A DNA stretch of 64,000 nucleotides from assembly GCA_000701945.1 (NCBI GenBank), contig JNKE01000018.1, forward strand, positions 186,001 to 250,000. The letters run 5' to 3'. This document shows positions 42,839 to 49,971 of this stretch, piece after piece. How positions within the stretch are numbered: position 1 is the stretch's first letter; each line of letters opens with the position of its first letter. The notes under the pieces are model-generated. The model made no database searches, was not told where the DNA came from, and worked only from the letters and a program-made list of their open reading frames with translations. Origin of the DNA: Anaerotruncus sp. MC2020 (GTDB taxonomy: Bacteria; Bacillota; Clostridia; Oscillospirales; Ruminococcaceae). Both the position numbers and the translations under genes were made by a program.

Positions 42839-43792
42839 ATGGCATTTTGTAAATATTGCGGAAAGAAGCTCGGGGACGGCGAGAGCTGTACCTGCGAGGA
42901 GGCTGTTGCTAAGGCTAAGGAAGAAGCCGAGAAGGCTGAGGCTGAGAACGCTGAGGAAGTGACGCGCGAGGCTCCTGCCGAGGGCGAGGCTGAAAGCACT
43001 GAGACTGCGGGCAGTGATACTGCGGCGGACAGCGGCGCTGAAAACGCCGATACTGCGTCAGACAGCGGGGCTGAGTCCGACACAGAGGAGAAAAAGCCTC
43101 CCGTAGCCGTTGTGACAGGTCCGCCCGTACCCGCTCCCGTGATGAGCGCGACCCTGCTCAGACGCGGACTGATTCTCGTGTGCGCGCTCGCGATGTGCCT
43201 CGTGCTGTTCATAGTTGTTGTCGGCAATATCGCGGGTAACGGCTACAAGCGCCCCGTGAAGAACGCTGTAAGGGGACTCAACAAGGAAAGGGCAGAGCTC
43301 GTCATCAATTCATTCTATCCGCGCGGCTACGTTGAGGAGCTCCGCGACGACGCCGAGGACGGCGACAGCGAGTGGAGCGATGTCACCGACGATATGGACT
43401 CCCTCATCGCAAACGTCAAGGAGGTCTGCGAGGACGAATACTTCGGCGACGATTTGAAGGTGTCCGCGAAGATAGTCAAGAAGAAGCCCGCGACCGCTAA
43501 GGATATCCGCACGCTGAAAAAGGAGTTCGAGAAGTACGACGCTGTTGTCAAGAAGGCGTACAGGCTCAAGGTCAAGCTCACAGTCAAGGGAGACGACGAA
43601 AAGGAGCAGGTACATTTCTATATCTACTCCGTAAAGGTCAAGGGCGGCAGATGGGTGCTCTATGCCGACGACAAGACAAAGGGCACGATAGCCGACAAGA
43701 CCAAGGATGTTTACAAGGAAATGGACAAGGAGCTCGCTGAGGTGTTCAAGGACTACTCGCGCTCGCTCGACCTCGTCATCCCCAAGGAGTAA
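42839..43792 (+). CDS. Zinc-ribbon membrane protein, unknown
   Basis: A 317-residue protein: an N-terminal zinc ribbon (FCKYCGKKLGDGESCTC), an acidic Ala/Glu/Asp-rich low-complexity linker (about residues 20-85), one membrane helix (about 108-130, LILVCALAMCLVLFIVVVG) and an extracytoplasmic domain rich in Lys and Asp with a DUF4878/lumazine-like pattern (VHFYIYSVKVKGGRWVLY). This layout, a cytoplasmic ribbon with an outside beta domain, is common in clostridia and functionally uncharacterised. It starts 11 bases after the alarmone synthetase. Confidence 0.8.
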   Translation: MAFCKYCGKKLGDGESCTCEEAVAKAKEEAEKAEAENAEEVTREAPAEGEAESTETAGSDTAADSGAENADTASDSGAESDTEEKKPPVAVVTGPPVPAPVMSATLLRRGLILVCALAMCLVLFIVVVGNIAGNGYKRPVKNAVRGLNKERAELVINSFYPRGYVEELRDDAEDGDSEWSDVTDDMDSLIANVKEVCEDEYFGDDLKVSAKIVKKKPATAKDIRTLKKEFEKYDAVVKKAYRLKVKLTVKGDDEKEQVHFYIYSVKVKGGRWVLYADDKTKGTIADKTKDVYKEMDKELAEVFKDYSRSLDLVIPKE

Positions 43793-43849
43793 GCACGATT
43801 TTTCGACATTTGTTCGCCTTATATTCCAAAAAGAACACGTAACGACCTC

Positions 43850-43878
43850 TTCACATAACGCCTCCTGTATGCTATAAT
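43850..43878 (+). promoter_or_regulatory. Promoter of the 100-residue protein gene
   Basis: TTCACA at 43850-43855, 17-base spacer, TATAAT at 43873-43878, 36 bases before the ATG. Confidence 0.75.
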
Positions 43879-43914
43879 GTTCGTGTAAGAACAATTGTAA
43901 AGGAGGCGTTATTA

Positions 43915-44217
43915 ATGTTCGGTATCATCAGAAAGAAAAAGCAGGAGGTACGCGACAGAACGGTCTATATGGAGGTGTGCGCGGACAATAAGGTGTCGTA
44001 TCGCGTCGTCGCTGGAAGGCTGTTCTCGGGCGTCGGAGACGTCGTTACATACGGTATCGAGGCGCAGGATATGCGGACGGGGGAGTATGAGGCTATCCCC
44101 GACTTCTCGCGCGATATCGAGGACGCGGTCGACTTCGCGGAAATGCTCATAACATCGCGGACTCGTCCCGAGGGGATATACTCGCGTGCGCTGAACTATC
44201 TCTGCGTGTCGATATAA
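43915..44217 (+). CDS. Small conserved-type protein, possibly DUF6514
   Basis: A 100-residue soluble protein behind its own promoter and an AAAGGAGG site. The pattern VTYGIEAQDM, then an acidic segment DFSRDIEDAVDFAEML, then RPEGIYSRALNYL resembles the small DUF6514 family of clostridia; this assignment is from memory of the pattern and is tentative. No function known. Confidence 0.7.
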   Translation: MFGIIRKKKQEVRDRTVYMEVCADNKVSYRVVAGRLFSGVGDVVTYGIEAQDMRTGEYEAIPDFSRDIEDAVDFAEMLITSRTRPEGIYSRALNYLCVSI

Positions 44218-44233
44218 TTAAAACTTTTGGGTA

Positions 44234-44262
44234 TTTACAAAGTCTCCTTTTTGTGGTAAAAT
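44234..44262 (+). promoter_or_regulatory. Promoter of the YdbC/PC4-like gene
   Basis: TTTACA at 44234-44239, 17-base spacer, TAAAAT at 44257-44262. Confidence 0.7.
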
Positions 44263-44320
44263 TATTTATGCTGAACGTTATGGTTCGGAAAAAAGAGAAA
44301 AACAGAAAGGAGTTCGTATC

Positions 44321-44554
44321 ATGGCAGAGCTGAAATACGAGATAACTGAGGAAATAGGTGTTCTCTCCGAGAACGCGAAGGGCTGGAAGAAGGAGCTGAA
44401 TATGGTCAGCTGGAACGACCACGACCCCAAGTACGACATACGCGAGTGGGCTCCCGACCATTCAAGAATGGGCAAGGGCGTTACTCTCACCGCTGATGAG
44501 CTCGCTTCTCTCAAGGAGCTTCTTCAGGGCATAGACCTCGATTCGTTTGAATAA
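44321..44554 (+). CDS. YdbC/PC4-like single-stranded DNA-binding protein
   Basis: A 77-residue protein matching the YdbC family, bacterial relatives of the eukaryotic coactivator PC4. Characteristic order: YEITEEIGVLSENAKGWKKELN, MVSWNDHDPKYDIREWAPDH, then GKGVTLTADELASLKELL. It is expected to dimerise and bind single-stranded nucleic acid. AGAAAGGAG site before the ATG; terminator at 44564. Confidence 0.88.
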   Translation: MAELKYEITEEIGVLSENAKGWKKELNMVSWNDHDPKYDIREWAPDHSRMGKGVTLTADELASLKELLQGIDLDSFE

Positions 44555-44563
44555 TTGCAATAG

Positions 44564-44593
44564 AGCTGTCGCCTTTTGGCGGCGGCTTTTTTG
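44564..44593 (+). terminator. Terminator after the YdbC-like gene
   Basis: AGCTGTCGCC-TTTT-GGCGGCGGCT followed by TTTTTT. Confidence 0.85.
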
Positions 44594-44598
44594 TGATT

Positions 44599-44909
44599 GT
44601 AGGGGCGCCCTTCGGGCGTCCGCACCTTACAGAACGAATTTGCCAATACATTATGTAGGGAACGCCGCCCTCGGCGTTCCGCGCCTATCGCATTTGTTTG
44701 CGACACCCCATTGTAGGGGCGGATATTATCTGCCCGCCATATGTGGAAACATTCTGTAGGGGGCGATGCCTACATCGCCCCGTCCACCGTAATTATTTAT
44801 GCGGGCTGATGTGGGCATCAGCCCCTACACAAATACGCTGTAGGGGCGCATTCCGTGCGCCCGTTTATACCGTTCTTATATTTGCGGGCGGATATTATCC
44901 GCCCCTACA
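44599..44909. repeat. Cluster of seven TGTAGGGG palindromic repeats
   Basis: Seven hairpin units of about 25-30 bases lie in 310 bases. Five start TGTAGGG (44599, 44654, 44712, 44755, 44839) and two end CCCCTACA (44829, 44909), so both orientations occur. Stems differ between units but stay self-complementary, for example GGATATTATCC, GCGCATTCCGTGCGC and GGGCTGATGTGGGCATCAGCCC. No ORF here is credible. The last unit ends 15 bases before the next gene's start codon. Confidence 0.85.
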
Positions 44910-44923
44910 GTAGAGGAATCATC

Positions 44924-45412
44924 ATGAGAACTAAAAAAGCATTATTAAAATGCGGTATTGCTTTATTGCTCGCCGTTTTATCCATACCATTTCTATACTT
45001 TGCAAGCAAACAGCTATGCTATCATTTTGTTGAGGAGCTTGACTACAATTGCAAGGGCATAGGCGACCTTAACAACTATATTGACTACGATATGCTGAGC
45101 AGTGATTTGAAAGAGCTTATCTCGGAAGATGATTTTGTTTTTTCAAATACTGAGGAAAAGTATCGGTTTTGCGGTTTTATCAGCGATATAGACTATGAGT
45201 ATGAAGGAAATCCGAATAATGTTTATTCTACCGACCAAATTGGCAGAAATGATTTAGCACAAAGAATAACAGTAGACGGCAAGCAATATTTAATATCAGT
45301 GACAATAGTTTTTAAGCCAAGATTGTTCTTTAAACCCAAAATTGTAGATTTAGATGCAAGTGTTTTTGACTTTGGCACTCCAGATTGGAAAGACATTGTA
45401 GCTAACAGTTGA
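44924..45412 (+). CDS. AT-rich membrane-anchored protein, unknown
   Basis: A 162-residue protein with one N-terminal membrane helix (about residues 9-30, CGIALLLAVLSIPFLYFAS) and an extracytoplasmic domain with no recognised family (DFVFSNTEEKYRFCGFISDID). ATG 44924 is chosen because AGAGG lies just upstream; the open frame before it runs through the palindromic repeats. Base use is much AT-richer than the neighbours, suggesting acquisition. It lies directly after the repeat cluster and no clear promoter is seen. Confidence 0.65.
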   Translation: MRTKKALLKCGIALLLAVLSIPFLYFASKQLCYHFVEELDYNCKGIGDLNNYIDYDMLSSDLKELISEDDFVFSNTEEKYRFCGFISDIDYEYEGNPNNVYSTDQIGRNDLAQRITVDGKQYLISVTIVFKPRLFFKPKIVDLDASVFDFGTPDWKDIVANS

Positions 45413-45451
45413 CGGCTAAAGGCTAACAGCTCAAATTTTTCAAATCTTCTG

Positions 45452-45480
45452 TTGCAAAAAAGCGGAAAATGTAGTATAAT
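45452..45480 (+). promoter_or_regulatory. Promoter of asnB-HD-pyrB
   Basis: TTGCAA at 45452-45457, 17-base spacer, TATAAT at 45475-45480, 34 bases before the asnB ATG. Confidence 0.8.
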
Positions 45481-45514
45481 ATTTCAGGAGAATTCATCAG
45501 TCGGAGGAAATTAT

Positions 45515-47407
45515 ATGTGCGGCATAGTTGGCTTTACCAATAACATTGACGACGCAAACAAGGTCATCGGCGAAATGATGGACAGGATACGCCACCGCGG
45601 TCCTGACGCCGAGGGCAAGTACGTGGACGGGGACATCGCCCTCGGTCACAGGCGGCTGAGTATCATAGATATTAGCTCGTCGGGCGACCAGCCTATCTTC
45701 AACGAGGACGGCTCAAAGGTCATTATCTTCAACGGCGAGATTTACAACTACCGCGAGATTCGCGAGAAGCTCGTCTCTGCGGGACACACCTTCAAGACCA
45801 ACACCGATACAGAGGTGCTCATCCACGGCTACGAGGAGTACGGCGCAGAGCTGCTCAATATGCTGCGCGGAATGTTCTCCTTCGTCATCTGGGACAAGAA
45901 CAAGCGTGAGCTCTTCGGTGCGCGTGACTTCTTCGGCATCAAGCCCATGTACTACGCTGTTATGGGCAAAACGCTGATGTTCGGCTCGGAGATAAAGAGC
46001 TTTCTCGCTCATCCCGAGTTCAAGAAGGAGCTCAATACCACCGCTCTCGAGAATTACCTCACCTTCCAGTATTCGCCCACGAAGGAGACCTTCTTCAAGA
46101 ACGTGTATAAGCTCCTGCCCGCGCACTACTTCATATACAAGGACGGCAAAATGTCCATAAAGCGCTACTGGGACGTCAGCTTCCGCCCCGACGGCACTCC
46201 CTCGCTCGACGAGTGGGTCGACCGCATTTCCGATACGTTCCACGACTCCGTGAAGGCGCACAAGATTGCCGATGTCGAGGTCGGCTCGTTCCTGTCGAGC
46301 GGCGTAGATTCGAGCTACGTTGCCGCTATCGCCGACGTTGACAAGACGTTCACCGTAGGCTTCGGAAGCGACGAGAGATACAACGAGATTGGCTGGGCGA
46401 AGAACTTCTCGAAGGCTGTAAACATCGAAAATACGAGCAAGGTCATTACTCCCGAGGAATACTGGGGAAGCCTTGAAAAGATACAGTATCACATGGACGA
46501 ACCGCTCGCTGACCCGTCTGCGGTCGCGCTGTACTTCGTCTGCAATATAGCCTCGGAGCGCCTCAAGGTCGTGCTCTCGGGCGAGGGCGCCGACGAGATA
46601 TTCGGCGGCTACAACGTCTACAGCGACCCCGACGGCACGCTCTATGACAAGCTCCCGCGCGGCATACGCAGGGCGGTCGGCAGTGTAGCGGGCAAGCTCC
46701 CCGCAAAGAGGGGAGTCAACTTCTTCGTCCGCAAGGGCAAGGACGTAGAGGAGCGCTTCATCGGCAACGCGTATATGTTCACTCCCGACGAGCGCAAGGC
46801 TCTGCTGAAGATAGAGACGGAGGCTCCGTCGCCTATGGCTATAACTATGCCCTACTTCAAGCGCGTCGCCGATATGGACGACGTCACAAAGATGCAGTAC
46901 CTCGACCTCCATATGTGGATGGCGGGAGATATCCTCCTCAAAGCCGACAAGATGAGCATGGCAAACTCCCTCGAGCTTCGCGTGCCCTTCCTCGACAAGG
47001 AGGTCATGGCGCTCGCGGAGCAGATACCCACGAAGTACCGCGTCACACACGACAAGGGCACAGACGAGACCAAGTACATCACCAAGTACGCGATGAGGCT
47101 CGCCGCAAAGAAGGACACTCCCGAGCAGACGGCTAAGACTGCCGCCAAGAAGAAGCTCGGCTTCCCCGTACCGATAAGGGTATGGCTCAAGGAGGACAAA
47201 TACTTCGGCATCGTCCGCGATGCTTTCGAGAGCGAGAGCGCTCAGCAGTTCTTCAATACCGAGCGGCTCGTGAAGCTCCTCGACGACCACCGCGAGGGCA
47301 AAGCTGACAATTCCCGAAAGATATGGACTGTCTTCACCTTCCTCGTATGGTACAGGGTCTACTTTGAAAATAACGGGGCGTACAGCTCCGCCGAAAGGAC
47401 AGCTTAA
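45515..47407 (+). CDS. asnB: Glutamine-hydrolysing asparagine synthetase
   Basis: A 630-residue two-domain enzyme making asparagine from aspartate, glutamine and ATP. Starts MCGIVGF with the catalytic Cys exposed after Met removal; RHRGPDAEG and NGEIYNYREIREKL follow, then the synthetase domain with SSGVDSSYVAAI and GEGADEIFGGYNVY. Full length, unlike the relative at 27390. ATG 45515 has GGAGG at good spacing. The next gene starts immediately after its stop. Confidence 0.95.
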   Translation: MCGIVGFTNNIDDANKVIGEMMDRIRHRGPDAEGKYVDGDIALGHRRLSIIDISSSGDQPIFNEDGSKVIIFNGEIYNYREIREKLVSAGHTFKTNTDTEVLIHGYEEYGAELLNMLRGMFSFVIWDKNKRELFGARDFFGIKPMYYAVMGKTLMFGSEIKSFLAHPEFKKELNTTALENYLTFQYSPTKETFFKNVYKLLPAHYFIYKDGKMSIKRYWDVSFRPDGTPSLDEWVDRISDTFHDSVKAHKIADVEVGSFLSSGVDSSYVAAIADVDKTFTVGFGSDERYNEIGWAKNFSKAVNIENTSKVITPEEYWGSLEKIQYHMDEPLADPSAVALYFVCNIASERLKVVLSGEGADEIFGGYNVYSDPDGTLYDKLPRGIRRAVGSVAGKLPAKRGVNFFVRKGKDVEERFIGNAYMFTPDERKALLKIETEAPSPMAITMPYFKRVADMDDVTKMQYLDLHMWMAGDILLKADKMSMANSLELRVPFLDKEVMALAEQIPTKYRVTHDKGTDETKYITKYAMRLAAKKDTPEQTAKTAAKKKLGFPVPIRVWLKEDKYFGIVRDAFESESAQQFFNTERLVKLLDDHREGKADNSRKIWTVFTFLVWYRVYFENNGAYSSAERTA

Positions 47408-48076
47408 ATGGCAAGTTTGGTAACATACAAATACATCAAGCAGAATCCCGACATTATGGAGTACATCCAGCGCGCGGACAAGACGCTCGAGGCTATGGGC
47501 TACACCGAGCACTCCTTCCCGCACGTTGAGCGCGTTGCGGCGACCTCCGCGATGATACTCGAGACGCTCGGTTACGATGAGCGCACTGTCGAGCTCGCGC
47601 GTATCGCCTCGATGATGCACGACATCGGCAACGTCATCAACCGCATCGACCATGCTCAGAGCGGCGCTGTTATGGCGTTCCGTCTGCTCGACAACCTCAG
47701 TATGCCCGCCTCGGAGATATGCTCCGTCATCGCGGCGATTGGCAACCACGACGAGGGTACGGGTATGCCGCTCGACCCGATATCGGCGGCTATGATAATC
47801 GGCGACAAGACCGACGTCCGCCGCAGTCGTGTCCGCAACAACGACCTGCTCACCTTCGATATCCACGACCGCGTAAACTACGCTGTCGAGCTCTCAAAGG
47901 TACACTTCAACGACAACAATACCTCGATAATCCTCGAATTGCAGATAGATACCGAGATATCATCTGTAATGGAGTATTTCGAGATTTTCATGAACCGTAT
48001 GCTGCTCTGCCGCAGAGCCTCCGAGTTCCTCGGCGTGCAGTTTGAAATGATGATAAACGGCAGCAAGATCCTGTAA
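47408..48076 (+). CDS. HD-domain phosphohydrolase
   Basis: A 222-residue metal-dependent phosphohydrolase. The HD metal ligands are seen in EHSFPHVERVAA, MMHDIGNVI, and the later H and D in IGNHDEGTGMP and GDKTDVRR. Such proteins hydrolyse nucleotides or cyclic nucleotides; the substrate is not readable. It starts on the base after the asnB stop (TAAATG), so it is translationally coupled to it, and it lies upstream of pyrB, hinting at a nucleotide substrate. Confidence 0.85.
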   Translation: MASLVTYKYIKQNPDIMEYIQRADKTLEAMGYTEHSFPHVERVAATSAMILETLGYDERTVELARIASMMHDIGNVINRIDHAQSGAVMAFRLLDNLSMPASEICSVIAAIGNHDEGTGMPLDPISAAMIIGDKTDVRRSRVRNNDLLTFDIHDRVNYAVELSKVHFNDNNTSIILELQIDTEISSVMEYFEIFMNRMLLCRRASEFLGVQFEMMINGSKIL

Positions 48077-48097
48077 AACATAACGGAGGTTTTAATT

Positions 48098-49180
48098 ATG
48101 CAGTCAGAATATCAGCACCTCATCGACCTCAACGACTTCCCCGTGTCATGGTGGAAGAAGCTCATTGAGCTCGGCGTCGACATCAAAAATGACCCCGCCA
48201 AGTACGCTCACGAGTGCGAGGGCAAGGTCATGGCGACCCTCTTCTATGAGCCCTCCACACGCACGCAGATGTCGTTCCAGACCGCTATGCTCCGCCTCGG
48301 AGGCAAGATAATCGGCTTCGATAATCCCGCGAATTCGTCGGTCGCAAAGGGCGAGACTATCAAGGACACCACCAAAATAGTCAGCAGCTACGCCGATATC
48401 CTCGTTATCCGTCACCCCGTCGCGGGAGCGGCTAAGGCGGCTTCGCTGACGGCTGACTGTCCCGTCATAAATGCAGGCGACGGCGGTCACCTCCACCCCA
48501 CGCAGACCCTCACCGACCTGCTCACCCTCAAAATCGAGAAGAAGCGGCTGTCGGGACTCACGATAGGTATGTGCGGCGACCTCATCAACGGCAGAACGGT
48601 GCATTCGCTCTGCAAGGCGCTGAGTATGCTCGAGAACAACAAGTTCATCTTCATCTCCACGCCGAAGCTGAAAATGCCCGTCTACATCAAGGACATCATC
48701 AAGGCTAACGGCAGTACATATGAGGAGGTCCACACCCTCGAGGAGGCGATAGGCAGGCTTGATGTGCTCTATATGACACGTATCCAGCAGGAGCGCTTCG
48801 ACAGCGAGGAGGAGTACCTCGCGCAGAAGAACACCTACGTCCTCGACAAGAAGAAAATGCAGCTCGCAAGGCAGGATATGATAGTCATGCACCCGCTCCC
48901 GAGAGTGGACGAGATTACCGTAGAGGTCGACGAGGACCCGCGTGCGATGTACTTCACACAGGCGAAATACGGCGTCTTTGCGCGTATGGCACTGATAATG
49001 ATGATACTCGGCGATAAGAAGAGCTCCGAGACGCTCAAGGGCAAGGTCTACGGCGGCGTGCGCTGCGACAATCCGCGCTGCATCACCAACCATGAGGAGT
49101 ATCTCCCCAAGAGCTTCCGCTCCAGCGGCGACGAGACCCTTCTCGAGTGCGAATACTGCGACGAGCGCAAGCTGATATGA
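48098..49180 (+). CDS. pyrB: Aspartate carbamoyltransferase fused to a PyrI-type zinc domain
   Basis: A 360-residue enzyme of pyrimidine synthesis that joins aspartate and carbamoyl phosphate. Carbamoyl-phosphate motif EPSTRTQMSFQTAM is near residue 49; DGGHLHPTQTLTDLLTL and HPLPRVDEI mark the aspartate side. After the normal end (about residue 315) there is an extension with four Cys, C323-D-N-P-R-C328 and C351-E-Y-C354, in the pattern of the zinc domain of the regulatory chain PyrI (CxxxxC...CxxC). The allosteric nucleotide-binding half of PyrI is absent. GGAGG before the ATG; terminator follows. Confidence 0.92.
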   Translation: MQSEYQHLIDLNDFPVSWWKKLIELGVDIKNDPAKYAHECEGKVMATLFYEPSTRTQMSFQTAMLRLGGKIIGFDNPANSSVAKGETIKDTTKIVSSYADILVIRHPVAGAAKAASLTADCPVINAGDGGHLHPTQTLTDLLTLKIEKKRLSGLTIGMCGDLINGRTVHSLCKALSMLENNKFIFISTPKLKMPVYIKDIIKANGSTYEEVHTLEEAIGRLDVLYMTRIQQERFDSEEEYLAQKNTYVLDKKKMQLARQDMIVMHPLPRVDEITVEVDEDPRAMYFTQAKYGVFARMALIMMILGDKKSSETLKGKVYGGVRCDNPRCITNHEEYLPKSFRSSGDETLLECEYCDERKLI

Positions 49181-49185
49181 TGCAA

Positions 49186-49218
49186 AAAAGCTAAAGAAGC
49201 TCTGCTTCTTTAGCTTTT
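49186..49218. terminator. Bidirectional terminator after pyrB
   Basis: AAAAGCTAAAGAAGC-TCT-GCTTCTTTAGCTTTT, a 15-bp perfect stem with T tails on both strands, between convergent genes. Confidence 0.88.
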
Positions 49219-49266
49219 CATTTTTCGCTGAAAAGGCGTGACAGTTTTTCTGTCGCGCCTTCGCTT

Positions 49267-49971
49267 TTATTCTTCTATGTAGTCGCGTATCTCCTGCATA
49301 CGCCTGTCCCAGCTCGCGCTCTCGTCTGCGCATTTTTTCAGGTCCACGCGCAGAGCTTCGAGCTTCTCGGGGGAGAGGTCCTTCTTGTAGCGCAGCTTGT
49401 GCTCGAGGCTCGCCCAGAAATCCATTGCTATTGTTCTCAGCTGCACCTCTACCTTTGTCAGGCGCTTCTCGTTCTCGAGGAATATCGGCACCGCAATGAT
49501 GAGATGTAGGCTCCTGTAGCCGTTCGGCTTGGGCTCCTGTATGTAGTCCTTGCGCTCGATGAGGACGATGTCGTCCTGTCCGAGGAAGCAGTCTGCGAGG
49601 CGGTATATGTCGTCCATGAACGAGCATACCACGCGGACTCCCGCTATATCGGAGAGATTTTCCTCCATGTTGGCGAGCGTCACGGGGACGCCTCTGTCGC
49701 TCAGCTTGTGGATTATGCTGCTGTAGCTCTTTATGCGCGACTGTATGAACTCTATCGGGTTAGTCTCGCCGCTCAGCGAGAACTGCTCGTTGAGTACGCG
49801 GAACTTCGTCTCCACCTCCATTATCGCGCATTTGTAGTAGGTGAAAAACTGCTTTATCGGCTCGGCTTCCTCCTCTATCATGTTGAGAAAGCCCGTCTCG
49901 GTGATATCACTGCCCATGAGCAGCGATTTACCGCGGATAGGAGCGCTCGGCTCCTGAAATGCTCTTTTCAT
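49267..49971 (-). CDS. Small alarmone synthetase (RelA/SpoT domain), copy 2
   Basis: A 234-residue protein with a single (p)ppGpp synthetase domain: SRIKSYSSIIHKLSDRG, DIAGVRVVCSFMDDIYRLADC, KDYIQEPKPNGYRSLHLIIAVPI and VEVQLRTIAMDFWASLEHKLRYK. No hydrolase domain. Similar in layout to the copy at 42135 but clearly diverged. Its ATG overlaps the stop of the EAL protein gene by four bases, so it is made together with a c-di-GMP phosphodiesterase. Confidence 0.93.
   Translation of the reverse strand: MKRAFQEPSAPIRGKSLLMGSDITETGFLNMIEEEAEPIKQFFTYYKCAIMEVETKFRVLNEQFSLSGETNPIEFIQSRIKSYSSIIHKLSDRGVPVTLANMEENLSDIAGVRVVCSFMDDIYRLADCFLGQDDIVLIERKDYIQEPKPNGYRSLHLIIAVPIFLENEKRLTKVEVQLRTIAMDFWASLEHKLRYKKDLSPEKLEALRVDLKKCADESASWDRRMQEIRDYIEE

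Noticed and set aside
44599..44909. CRISPR array
   Set aside because: Units are palindromes in both orientations with variable stems and irregular spacing of 43-84 bases; no constant repeat with unique spacers and no cas genes nearby.
44547..44913. Two short plus-strand frames (70 and 71 codons) within the palindromic array
   Set aside because: They consist of translated repeat units and a terminator; no ribosome sites.
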